This document shows positions 24,809 through 32,385 of a stretch of 51,446 nt of DNA, one piece after another. A model generated the notes under the pieces. It had not been told where the DNA came from, did not search any database, and worked only from the letters and a program-made list of their open reading frames with translations. The stretch lies in the NCBI GenBank assembly GCA_002381565.1, contig DFWZ01000028.1, positions 1 to 51,446 on the forward strand, in the 5' to 3' direction. The stretch comes from Gallionella sp. UBA4121 (GTDB lineage Bacteria; Pseudomonadota; Gammaproteobacteria; Burkholderiales; Gallionellaceae). A program made the translations under genes and the position numbers. How positions within the stretch are numbered: position 1 is the first letter of the stretch; each line of letters opens with the position of its first letter.

Positions 24809-27355
24809 ATGCAGACACCTGGCAACGGTAATAACATCCAGCACAGCATCGGCGATGCAGAGTCGGTGCTGGATGAATTTTCTCGCAAACATCCTGTTAC
24901 GGTGTTGCTGGTAGACGACCAGGCGATGGTAGGGGAAGCGGTCAGGCGCATGCTGGTGCCGCATACGGATATTGACTTTCATTACTGCTCGAACCCGGTC
25001 AACATATTTGAGGTGATCTCCAGGGTCAAGCCGACCGTGATTCTGCAAGATCTGGTCATGCCGGGGGCGGACGGTATGGAGTTGCTGCAGCAGTATCGCC
25101 AGCGCACAGATACGGCAAACATTCCTGTCATCGTGCTGTCGACCAAGGAAGACCCAAAAACTAAAAGCGATGCCTTCACGCTGGGCGCGAGCGATTACCT
25201 GATCAAGTTGCCGGATGTGGTGGAACTGGTCGCTCGTATCCGCCACCATTCGAAGTCCTACCAGAACGAACTGCAGCGCGATGCGGCATTGCGCGCCATG
25301 CTGGAGGCGCAGGTGATGGCCGAAAACGCCAATCAGGCCAAATCAGCCTTTCTCGCCGCCATGAGTCACGAGATTCGTACACCGATGAATGGTGTGATCG
25401 GCATGCTCGATGTGCTGATGCAGACCAGTCTCAAAGGGCAGCAGATGGAAATGGCTGAAACTGCCCGTGAATCGGCACATAGTCTGCTGGGCATCATCAA
25501 CGACATCCTCGATTTTTCCAAAATTGAGGCAGGCAAACTGGAGCTGTCACCAACCCCCTTTTCGGTCGATGATGTGGTGGAAAAATGCTGTATCCTGCTC
25601 GATCGCGTGACGTTGAAAAAGCAGGTTGATCTTACCCTGTTTGTGGATCCGCAAATTCCGCAGCAACTGCAAGGCGATGCGTTGCGTCTGCGCCAGATTT
25701 TGATCAACCTGCTCAGCAATGCCATCAAATTTTCCAGCGGGCTGGTGCGGATGGGCGAAGTGTCAGTGCGCGCACGCCTGGATGCGCACGATGAAGAAAA
25801 TTCCTGGGTAGAGTTTTCAGTGCATGACAACGGCATCGGCATGGATGAAAATATGCTGGGACGTCTTTTCATGCCGTTCGAGCAGGCCGAACTATCCACC
25901 ACGCGGCGTTACGGTGGTACCGGACTGGGGCTCGTCATCAGCCGCCGGCTGGCACACATGATGGGTGGAGAAATCAGTGTGCAGAGTATGCCGGATAAGG
26001 GCAGCACTTTCACCCTCCGCCTGCCATTTGTCAATTTGCCACAACCCCAAACGGAACCCTCGCCTGTGACGGATCTCCATTGCCTGGTGATCGGGCCCGA
26101 TACGGGGCTGAACGCCGATATTGCACTGCATCTGACACATGCGGGTGCACATGTGCAGCGCGCAGCGGATATCGACACGGCACAACAAATGGCCGAACCA
26201 CCCAATGCAATCTGGATCTGGATTTTTGATGCGCCACATGTGCAACCGCCACTGGATGAGCTGCGCTCCGCCGCCCGGCAATATCCGAGGGAAAAGATGC
26301 CGATGCTGGCTATCAATCATCTGGTCATCGACCGCGGCCGCAGGCGTCAAATGCGCCACAAGGCAGCCGATCTGTTTGAGGTGGACGGCAATCTGCTCAC
26401 CCGTCGGCGCATCCTGCAGGCGGTTGCAATTACCGCCGGGCGCATCGCAGAAGAAGCGTCACAGCAGACTGACGGTAGTAAACACATGCCCGTCAAAGCG
26501 CCTCCACGCGATGAAGCCTTGCGACAAGGCAGGCTTATTCTTGTGGCCGAAGATAACGAGACCAATCAAATGGTGATAAGGAAACAATTGTCCTTGTTCG
26601 GCCTGGCCGCGGATATAGCGGCCGATGGCAGGCTTGCACTGCAGCGTTGGGAAACCGGTGACTACGCCTTGTTGCTTACCGATCTGCATATGCCGATGAT
26701 GGGTGGCTATGAGCTTACCGCTGCCATCCGTGCCGAAGAAGCCAAAACCGGCGCACGACGTACGCCCATCATTGCACTGACAGCCAACGCACTCAAGGGC
26801 GAGGATGAAAATTGCCGTGCCGCGGGTATGGACGATTATTTGTCCAAGCCGGTGCCGTTGCCTGATCTCAAGGCGATGCTGGATAAGTGGCTGCCGAAAG
26901 CCCGCGTGACTGGTCAGACAGTGCCTGCAGAAACTGCGGCAGCGGTGTCGCCGGTAAATACTACCGTGGAAGGAGTCGCGCCGACGGTAGACGTGAGTGT
27001 TCTGAAAGCGCTGGTAGGGGATGATCCGCTCGTTATTGCTGATTTTTTGCAGGATTTCCACATAAGGGCCATACAGCTTGCCGGTGAGATTGCCGCGGCA
27101 TTTGCCGCAGGGAATACCAGGGATGTCGGGGACTTGGGGCATAAGCTGAAATCTTCGGCGTACAGTGTCGGGGCGCTGGTGCTGGGGAATATATGCAATC
27201 AAATCGAAACGGCCAGCAAGGCGGGTGAATGCAGGAGTCTCTCGGAACTGATGACAAGTTTCAACGCGGAAATATCAGCTGTTGAACATTATCTGGCCGT
27301 TTGGCTAAAAGATGTTTCGAATGTCGTCCAGAAAACAAACGGAGAAAAGACATGA
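24809..27355 (+). CDS. Hybrid histidine kinase with WspR-like receiver (REC-HisKA-HATPase-REC-Hpt)
   Basis: 848 residues. The N-terminal receiver (30-145) reads VLLVDDQAMVGEAVRRML, ILQDLVMPGADG (Asp81), VLSTKEDP and DYLIKLPDVVELVARIRHHS. From memory this is strikingly like the receiver of WspR. Instead of a GGDEF domain comes HisKA with His187 (MSHEIRTPMNG), HATPase_c (NLLSNAIKF, DNGIGMD, GGTGLGLVISRRL), a degenerate receiver-like domain at about 430-550, an intact receiver (VAEDNETNQ, LLTDLHMPMMGGYEL, ALTANAL, LSKPVP) and an Hpt domain (LGHKLKSSAYSVGA). There is no transmembrane segment, so it is a soluble phosphorelay. It occupies the place of wspR and overlaps the next gene by 4 bp. Confidence 0.93.
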   Translation: MQTPGNGNNIQHSIGDAESVLDEFSRKHPVTVLLVDDQAMVGEAVRRMLVPHTDIDFHYCSNPVNIFEVISRVKPTVILQDLVMPGADGMELLQQYRQRTDTANIPVIVLSTKEDPKTKSDAFTLGASDYLIKLPDVVELVARIRHHSKSYQNELQRDAALRAMLEAQVMAENANQAKSAFLAAMSHEIRTPMNGVIGMLDVLMQTSLKGQQMEMAETARESAHSLLGIINDILDFSKIEAGKLELSPTPFSVDDVVEKCCILLDRVTLKKQVDLTLFVDPQIPQQLQGDALRLRQILINLLSNAIKFSSGLVRMGEVSVRARLDAHDEENSWVEFSVHDNGIGMDENMLGRLFMPFEQAELSTTRRYGGTGLGLVISRRLAHMMGGEISVQSMPDKGSTFTLRLPFVNLPQPQTEPSPVTDLHCLVIGPDTGLNADIALHLTHAGAHVQRAADIDTAQQMAEPPNAIWIWIFDAPHVQPPLDELRSAARQYPREKMPMLAINHLVIDRGRRRQMRHKAADLFEVDGNLLTRRRILQAVAITAGRIAEEASQQTDGSKHMPVKAPPRDEALRQGRLILVAEDNETNQMVIRKQLSLFGLAADIAADGRLALQRWETGDYALLLTDLHMPMMGGYELTAAIRAEEAKTGARRTPIIALTANALKGEDENCRAAGMDDYLSKPVPLPDLKAMLDKWLPKARVTGQTVPAETAAAVSPVNTTVEGVAPTVDVSVLKALVGDDPLVIADFLQDFHIRAIQLAGEIAAAFAAGNTRDVGDLGHKLKSSAYSVGALVLGNICNQIETASKAGECRSLSELMTSFNAEISAVEHYLAVWLKDVSNVVQKTNGEKT

Positions 27356-28560
27356 CTGACAAATCTGCGATGCACATTCTTGTGCTTGATGATGAACCCT
27401 TCATGCTCAAGTTGTTGGGACGCATACTTACAGGTCTGGGCTATACCGATGTTTTGTATCATGAAAGTGCATCGGAAGCATTGATCTTGTTTAATACGCC
27501 GGAGAGTGTGCCGGATGTCATCCTGCTCGATATCAAGATGCATGGCATGGACGGCATTGAATTTGTGCGTCATCTGTCGGAGCGGCAATACACGGGCCAC
27601 CTGATTCTGGTGAGCGGCATGGAGGAACTCTTGCTGCGCGCCACGGAGAAATTGGCGCGTGCATACAATATGTCCGTGGCGGGCGTGCTGTCCAAACCGC
27701 CTACGCCGGTAGAGTTGGGCGAGTTGCTGGCGATATGCTCGTCGATGCCGCCTAAAAAACTACATGAAAAACACAAGACTTATGATGCCGGCGCATTGCA
27801 GGCGGCGATAGAGAAGGGGGAGCTGGTTAACTATTACCAGCCCAAGGTATTGGTCGCCACGGGCGAACTGGTCGGTGTGGAGACGCTGGTGCGCTGGCAG
27901 CATCCCGAAGATGGACTGGTATTGCCCGATCATTTCATTCAGGTGGCCGAGGCGAACGGCTTGATCAACGCGTTAACGCATAGGGTACTCAAGGAAGCGC
28001 TCAAGCAGGCGCGCATTTGGTACGATGCCGGGATGCACTTGCGCGTTGCGATCAACGTGTCGATGGATGATCTTGCCAATGTGGCTTTCGGCGATTTTGT
28101 CATTGCAGCTGCGGAAGAGGCGGGCGTGCCAACCGAACTGCTGGAGCTGGAGGTGACCGAGCGTCGTCTGATGGAATCACTGCTTCCCGTACTCGATGTA
28201 CTTACACGCCTGCGTCTGAAGCGTATTCGCCTGTCCATTGATGATTTCGGCACCGGAAATTCTTCGCTGGTGCAGTTGCGCGATTTACCTTTCGACGAGA
28301 TCAAGGTGGATCGCAGCTTTACGCACCATGCCAGGCATAATGCGAGGCTCAAAGCCATTTTCGAGGCCAGCCTCGATCTGGCAAACTATCTAAATATGGA
28401 ATTGGCCGCGGAAGGGGTGGAAGATGCCGATGACTGGGCCTTCATGCAAGCCACCGGATGTCATATCGCACAGGGTTACTATATTGGCAGTCCCATGCCT
28501 GCCGACGAACTTCAGAAATGGACGCTGGAGTGGCTGGCGCGCGTATCGAGCATCATATAA
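27352..28560 (+). CDS. REC-EAL response regulator, c-di-GMP phosphodiesterase (downstream copy)
   Basis: 402 residues, started at the ATG that overlaps the kinase stop (ATGA) with GGAG 7 nt upstream. The receiver has LVLDDEPFM, ILLDIKMHGMDG, LVSGME and LSKPPT. The EAL domain has VETLVRWQHP (Glu kept, ETL variant), INVSMDD, LEVTERRL, DDFGTGNSSLVQL, IKVDRSFT, AAEGVED and QGYYIGSP, so it should be active. It is a paralogue of the gene at 16155, sharing domain order and the TDKSA(I/M)HIL opening. Translational coupling to the hybrid kinase makes it the most likely acceptor of phosphate from that kinase's Hpt domain. Confidence 0.94.
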   Translation: MTDKSAMHILVLDDEPFMLKLLGRILTGLGYTDVLYHESASEALILFNTPESVPDVILLDIKMHGMDGIEFVRHLSERQYTGHLILVSGMEELLLRATEKLARAYNMSVAGVLSKPPTPVELGELLAICSSMPPKKLHEKHKTYDAGALQAAIEKGELVNYYQPKVLVATGELVGVETLVRWQHPEDGLVLPDHFIQVAEANGLINALTHRVLKEALKQARIWYDAGMHLRVAINVSMDDLANVAFGDFVIAAAEEAGVPTELLELEVTERRLMESLLPVLDVLTRLRLKRIRLSIDDFGTGNSSLVQLRDLPFDEIKVDRSFTHHARHNARLKAIFEASLDLANYLNMELAAEGVEDADDWAFMQATGCHIAQGYYIGSPMPADELQKWTLEWLARVSSII

Positions 28561-28831
28561 TAATTATATTAATCAAATGTTTGTAATTTTCGGCTGAATC
28601 CGCACCCATTTTAAAGTGCGCAATCCAAAAACACGCCCATTTACACCCATAGGCAAGCGTTCGGAAGGCGAGGGCTTTTCCAAAAGATTGCCCGGGATTT
28701 TATCAATAGCCCCAATACGGGTTTGGTGATAGATTGCGAGGAATGTATTTACAGCCTCCCGTGTTACTTGGATGGGGGTAAACCTTCCGCGTTTGATAGA
28801 TAACCAATTACATATTGAGTTAAAAAAATTT

Positions 28832-29683
28832 ATGTGCCGTTATATCCTGCTAAACATAGCACGTGTGCTGATTGTATCTGCATTCATTACGTCACTCCCA
28901 GCCTATGGCGGAGACAAGGATGGATGTGGGGGTGGTGTTGGTGAACTGCATGTAAGTTGCAAAACAGGAAATGGGATCCCTGCCACATCTGGAATACCCC
29001 CAACCAGTACAGCAGTGATAATTAAAGTCAACATTGACCCAAAATTCGGAGCTGAGTCTTCTCCATTAGCTGTCAAAATTGCTTCATATGAGCCACCTAC
29101 TGACTGGTCGTTAGTATTGCCTACATGGCTTCTCGCGATATTTACTTTTACGTTGTGGCAAGCCACTAGACAAATGGTTAAAGAAACCATGAAATCCAGT
29201 CAAAATGTTCAGCGCGCTTTCGTCTTTATCAAGAACATTGATGTAATGGTTATTCCGCACCAGATAAAAACTATAATTATTCCCGTGTGGGAAAACAGTG
29301 GTGATACCCCAACCAAAAAAATGCGTAATTATGTAAATTGGCAGTATTTTCCAACAGATATTCCGCAACACTTTGACTTCCCAGATCATTTTGGAGAAGA
29401 AAGTACCGCGATGATAATTGGGCCACACGCAACTATACCTGCGTCTCCTCTCGAAATCGAAAATATATATATTGATAATATTCTCGCTGGCCAAGGCCAT
29501 CTTTATATTTGGGGATGGGCTGAATATAATGACGTCTTTGACAAAACGATCAGACACCGAACGGAATTTTGCAACGAGGTATTGATTTCAAAAATGGCAG
29601 ATAACAAAGTTAATTTTCGTTTTAGACTGTACAGGTTGCACAATGGCGCTGACGGGGATTGCTTTAAAAAACTAATTACATAA
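28832..29683 (+). CDS. Hypothetical membrane-anchored protein
   Basis: About 283 residues from the ATG at 28832; an in-frame ATG at 28772 would put 20 polar residues before the apparent signal peptide (ILLNIARVLIVSAFITSLPAYGG). After a short exported segment with a Gly-rich CGGGVGE stretch and Cys residues, a second hydrophobic helix lies at about 92-112 (WSLVLPTWLLAIFTFTLWQA). It is followed by a soluble domain of about 170 residues containing FVFIKNIDVMV and HLYIWGWAEYNDVF. I do not recognise the family. The gene is clearly more AT-rich than its neighbours and lies at the edge of the mobile region, which suggests transfer. Confidence 0.6.
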   Translation: MCRYILLNIARVLIVSAFITSLPAYGGDKDGCGGGVGELHVSCKTGNGIPATSGIPPTSTAVIIKVNIDPKFGAESSPLAVKIASYEPPTDWSLVLPTWLLAIFTFTLWQATRQMVKETMKSSQNVQRAFVFIKNIDVMVIPHQIKTIIIPVWENSGDTPTKKMRNYVNWQYFPTDIPQHFDFPDHFGEESTAMIIGPHATIPASPLEIENIYIDNILAGQGHLYIWGWAEYNDVFDKTIRHRTEFCNEVLISKMADNKVNFRFRLYRLHNGADGDCFKKLIT

Positions 29684-29783
29684 GGACTTCACGAGCATCA
29701 AATTGAGTTGGGAATTGCATGCAAGTTTTAAAAACTTACTATACCAAACTGAATAGTCAGAGTAATAAAATGACGATTTTCCA

Positions 29784-29809
29784 GTGCCCAGATTTATCTC
29801 TTTGGGCAC
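29784..29809 (+). terminator. Hairpin downstream of hypothetical membrane protein gene
   Basis: A 7-bp stem GTGCCCA (29784-29790) with TGGGCAC (29803-29809) around a 12-nt loop, about 100 bp after the stop codon. No strong T-tract follows, so termination is uncertain. Confidence 0.35.
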
Positions 29810-29899
29810 ACCAGTTTAAAAAACAGAACTGATCCAGCTTCAAAAGCTTCTAATGCCTGTATTCAGGCTGGATAGGGAATGTGTCCCTTATACAAGTAT

Positions 29900-30052
29900 A
29901 GCGGGCTGCGCCCGCTTTCACTGCCGTGCGGCGTTGGACGCTGGGTGAGCAGGGCATTCGAGCAGCACTGCTGCGAGCCTGCGAACGCCAATGTTCATGC
30001 AGAAACATTGGCTGGTCAGGATGACCAATTCCCGCCGTCTCAATTGAACTGT
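29900..30052 (+). repeat. ssrA-like structured repeat, copy A (interrupted)
   Basis: It opens with hairpin AGCGGGC-TGC-GCCCGCT (29900-29916), then GCCG-TG-CGGC and GGACGCTGG (29936-29944). This parallels the copy at 31916-31980. In place of the short T-loop it has an 82-nt insert (29945-30026) made of hairpins, including GCCAATGTTC-ATGCAG-AAACATTGGC and GGTCA-GGA-TGACC. The ssrA-like end AATTCCCGCCGTCTC (30027-30041) then resumes. Confidence 0.7.
30033..30052. repeat. 20-bp inverted repeat, left copy
   Basis: CGCCGTCTCAATTGAACTGT, whose exact reverse complement occurs at 32603-32622. The pair brackets the hicB remnant, the Fic gene and most of the structured repeats. Confidence 0.85.
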
Positions 30053-30098
30053 CGTTTGTATGCTCGCTCGCAGCGCGCTCGAATCCTGTGACTAAAGC

Positions 30099-30398
30099 CT
30101 AGCGCATTGCAACACGTGCCGCTTCAGCCAGAAAGCCGGAGCGCGTTTCACCGTGGGCGCGGGTGTATTCGTCAATTTTTGCCAGCAACAGGCGAGGCAG
30201 GGTGATGTTGAGCTTTTCCGCCGGGCCGAAGTAACGCTCAACGGGCACTTCTATTACCGCCCATACCCAGCCCGCAAATTCTGGGTTGGCGCGGTGCTCT
30301 GTCAAAGTCTTCGTGACAGGAATATCACCGCCGTCCTCGATTACGATTTCGCACCACAGATCAATCGCTTCGCGGGCGTTGTCCACCGCCTTGTCCAA
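30099..30398 (-). pseudogene. hicB: HicB-type antitoxin, 5'-truncated remnant
   Basis: A 99-codon frame matching the end of the HicB antitoxin: DKAVDNAREAIDLWCEIV is the end of the RNase-H-like domain, and NITLPRLLLAKIDEY with HGETRSGFLAEAARVAM is the ribbon-helix-helix DNA-binding tail. The first 35-40 residues of a normal HicB are missing. The frame is closed by TAA three codons before the TTG at 30398, exactly where the neighbouring structured repeat (30404-30562) begins. No hicA toxin gene is visible on either side. It is probably inactive, although the DNA-binding half could still be made. Confidence 0.8.
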
Positions 30399-30403
30399 CG
30401 TTG

Positions 30404-30562
30404 TTTAGCGGGGTGGGTGAACACATGATGGCTGCCGCGCACACTGCGCAATGTCCATGCGCGTTGGCGCTGCGAGCTACAAACAGCACGCAGGCGCTGC
30501 TTGCTTAACGTTTTCCTGACATGCGCATGCAGGCGCATTGTCGTTCACAGGCTCGCAGCCGT
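30404..30562 (-). repeat. ssrA-like structured repeat, copy B (minus strand)
   Basis: Read on the minus strand it contains GGCTGCGAGCCTGTGAACG, matching the GCGAGCCTGCGAACG part of copies A and D. It also has hairpin ATGCGC-ATGCAG-GCGCAT (30521-30538) and CAAGCAGCGC-CTGC-GTGCTGTTTG, followed by TAGCTCGCAGCGCCAA. The last parts parallel CAAATAACAC-CTGC-GTGTTATTTG and TAGCTCATAGCGCCAA of copy C, with the stem changed on both sides. It abuts the truncated end of hicB. Confidence 0.6.
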
Positions 30563-30568
30563 TGACTC

Positions 30569-31717
30569 TTATTTCGCCAACAGTTCAATGTACGACTGGT
30601 AACTGAAGCTGCGATTTTTCTTTTGCCCGGTCGTTTCGCAAACGATACCCAGTTCATAAAGTGTCTTGACTGCTGCATTTGCAGTCGGAAAGCTTGTGCC
30701 CAGTTTCTGCCGTACGCGTTCAACGGTGAAGCGCGGCATCATCGGCAGTAACTCGAACAATCGGTAAGCGGCAGATCCGGATTTCGGTGAATCAAGCAGG
30801 CGACGGCGGTCGGCAGCGACCAGGCTTGCGATTTCTATAATGCCAAATTCCGCTTCTGCTGCGGCAGCGGTAACACCTTCAAGGAAAAACGAAATCCAGG
30901 CTTCCCAATTCCCCTCGGTGCGAATACTGGATAGTAAACGATAGTATTCAGATTGGTGCCGTTTCAAATATCCGCTCAGATACATCAACGGTTCACGCTG
31001 AACGCCCCAATGCTCCAGCAATGCGGCAATCAACAAGCGTCCGATGCGGCCATTGCCATCGAGAAATGGATGGATTGTTTCAAATTGTGCATGCACCAGT
31101 GCGATATTGACCAAAGGCGGCAGCGCTGGCGGGTTGGTGTGGATAAAACGCTCCAAATCACCCAGCAGGTTAGCGATCTGATCAGCTGGTGGCGGCACAA
31201 AGACAGCATTACCCGGTCGGGTGCCACCAATCCAGTTTTGTGAACGCCTGAGCTCTCCCGGTTGTTTGCCTGTTCCCCGCACCCCATTTAGCAGCAACCT
31301 GTGAGCGTCACAAATCAGACGAACGCTGATCGGTAGCCCGTTGGCATCCCTGAGGTTTTCGCGCACCATGCGGAAAGCGCGCAGATAATTGGTGACTTCC
31401 TCTATGTCATCGGTGTTATTGATCTCAAGACCTGCTTCTTCATCAAACAAATCAGTCAAGGTCGCTTGTGTACCCTCGATCTGGGAAGTGAGTAGCGCTT
31501 CTTTTCGGATAGCGCTGTACAACAGCCAATCGACCGATGGTACAAGTCCTGATACGCCGGACAGACGAGCAAGTGCCAATTCCGCCGCGCGGTTCTGTGC
31601 ATCGTACGCATCCATTGAGAGCGGCGGGACTGTCGGCGGCAATGCGTGCGGAACGAAAGCGAGAACAGCTTCGCCTGACGTTGTTGTGGTGATGTAGCTT
31701 CCAGCAGATCGCTTCAT
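30569..31717 (-). CDS. Fic-family protein (adenylyltransferase), class II
   Basis: 382 residues. An N-terminal Fic_N region is followed by the Fic core with HPFLDGNGRIGR (His216 to Arg227), matching HxFx(D/E)GNGRxxR, so the catalytic His and the Mg- and phosphate-binding residues are present. An inhibitory helix motif TSQIEG (77-82, pattern S/T-xxx-E-G/N) lies upstream, which makes it a class II enzyme held in check in cis. The C-terminal 70 residues form a winged helix (MPRFTVERVRQKLGTSFPTA). Fic enzymes usually transfer AMP from ATP to a target protein. It sits between structured repeats on both sides and probably arrived with the hicB remnant. Confidence 0.92.
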   Translation of the reverse strand: MKRSAGSYITTTTSGEAVLAFVPHALPPTVPPLSMDAYDAQNRAAELALARLSGVSGLVPSVDWLLYSAIRKEALLTSQIEGTQATLTDLFDEEAGLEINNTDDIEEVTNYLRAFRMVRENLRDANGLPISVRLICDAHRLLLNGVRGTGKQPGELRRSQNWIGGTRPGNAVFVPPPADQIANLLGDLERFIHTNPPALPPLVNIALVHAQFETIHPFLDGNGRIGRLLIAALLEHWGVQREPLMYLSGYLKRHQSEYYRLLSSIRTEGNWEAWISFFLEGVTAAAAEAEFGIIEIASLVAADRRRLLDSPKSGSAAYRLFELLPMMPRFTVERVRQKLGTSFPTANAAVKTLYELGIVCETTGQKKNRSFSYQSYIELLAK

Positions 31718-31915
31718 TTTAAAGCTTTGTTTAATATGGTATTGAGATATTAAAGCATTCTTTAATAAGAGAGCAAGGTATTAAATTTCGCGTTAAAGTC
31801 CGCTTGTTGGCAGAGAAAGGGGGAATGCGAGCTGACTTGATCCGTTACAGGAAATTATCGGCATTGATTGGTTGAGTTATTTAGATAAATCAATCTATTA
31901 CAAATAGCTTGGTGG
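31718..31915. other. Upstream region of the Fic gene
   Basis: About 200 bp of AT-rich DNA before the structured repeats. It contains TTAAAGC and TTTAATA elements close to the Fic start, including AAAGC-TTTGTTTAA and TTAAAGCATTCTTTAA, which could be promoter or operator sequence. No gene is visible. Confidence 0.3.
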
Positions 31916-31981
31916 GCGGGTGCCCGCTCCCACCGCCGCACGCGGCGTAGGACGCCGGTTCAATTCCCGCCGTCTCCACCA
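31916..31981 (+). repeat. ssrA (tmRNA) 3'-end-like fragment, uninterrupted repeat copy
   Basis: Positions 31950-31981 match the last 32 nt of E. coli ssrA as I remember it at about 28 positions: GGACGC-x-GGTTCAA, T-loop, CTCCCGCC-like arm and terminal CTCCACCA. One T-stem base (C at 31956 in place of G) breaks the pairing. The 5' tRNA-like half, the tag reading frame and the pseudoknots are absent, so this is not a working tmRNA. The fragment resembles the footprint left by islands that integrate at the ssrA 3' end. Upstream hairpins GCGGG-TG-CCCGC and CGCCGC-AC-GCGGCG are shared in part with copy A. Confidence 0.75.
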
Positions 31982-32023
31982 ACAAATAAAAACGACACCC
32001 TTGCGGTGTCGTTTTTATTTGTT
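31981..32023 (+). terminator. Strong bidirectional terminator after the ssrA-like end
   Basis: A perfect 19-bp stem (31981-31999 with 32005-32023) around CTTGC: GC-rich core ACGACACC/GGTGTCGT flanked by A-runs on one side and T-runs on the other. This makes a Rho-independent terminator on both strands. It follows CCACCA directly, as expected for the end of a tmRNA or tRNA gene. Confidence 0.9.
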
Positions 32024-32033
32024 GTGTCGAAAC

Positions 32034-32184
32034 CCGGCGGAATTGAATCCGCGTCCGGCACGGGCGCGGGGCTATGAGCGTTTGGCAAATAACACCTGCG
32101 TGTTATTTGTAGCTCATAGCGCCAAAGCGCATGCAGGCGCTTTGGCTGGCCAGGATGGCCTATTCCCACCTTCAGCGCAGCTTA
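32034..32184 (-). repeat. ssrA-like structured repeat, copy C
   Basis: The minus strand of 32034-32056 is a second ssrA-like T arm (GGACGCGGATTCAATTCC), so it faces copy 31916-31981 across the terminator. On the plus strand it continues with hairpin CCGCGTCCG-GCA-CGGGCGCGG and CTATGAGC/GCTCATAG enclosing CAAATAACAC-CTGC-GTGTTATTTG. GCCAAAGCGC-ATGCAG-GCGCTTTGGC and GGCCA-GGA-TGGCC follow, closing with ATTCCCACCTTCAGCGCAGC. Confidence 0.7.
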
Positions 32185-32247
32185 GTTTTACAATTTATTA
32201 GCTCACCCTAGTGGTGGGCTTTTTGTTTTGATGCGTTACGACAGCAT

Positions 32248-32385
32248 GGGAATTGAATCCGCGTCCGGCACGGGCGCGGGGTGAGCAGGGAATTCGAGCA
32301 GCACTTGCTGCGAGCCTGCGAACGCCAATGTGCATGCAGGCACATTGGCTGGCCAGGATGGCCAATTCCCACCTTCAGCGCAGCT
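32248..32385 (-). repeat. ssrA-like structured repeat, copy D
   Basis: Same architecture as copy C: the minus-strand ssrA-like T arm (32248-32266), then on the plus strand CCGCGTCCG-GCA-CGGGCGCGG. Its insert (32281-32363) is about 90% identical to the insert of copy A and includes GCCAATGTGC-ATGCAG-GCACATTGGC and GGCCA-GGA-TGGCC. GGGAATT at the start pairs with AATTCCC at the end (32364-32370). It closes with CACCTTCAGCGCAGC. Confidence 0.7.

Noticed and set aside
31916..32385. A complete tmRNA (ssrA) gene
   Set aside because: Only the 3' T-arm and CCA end are recognisable. There is no 5' half, no proteolysis tag frame and no pseudoknot region within 400 bp upstream, and one T-stem pair is broken.
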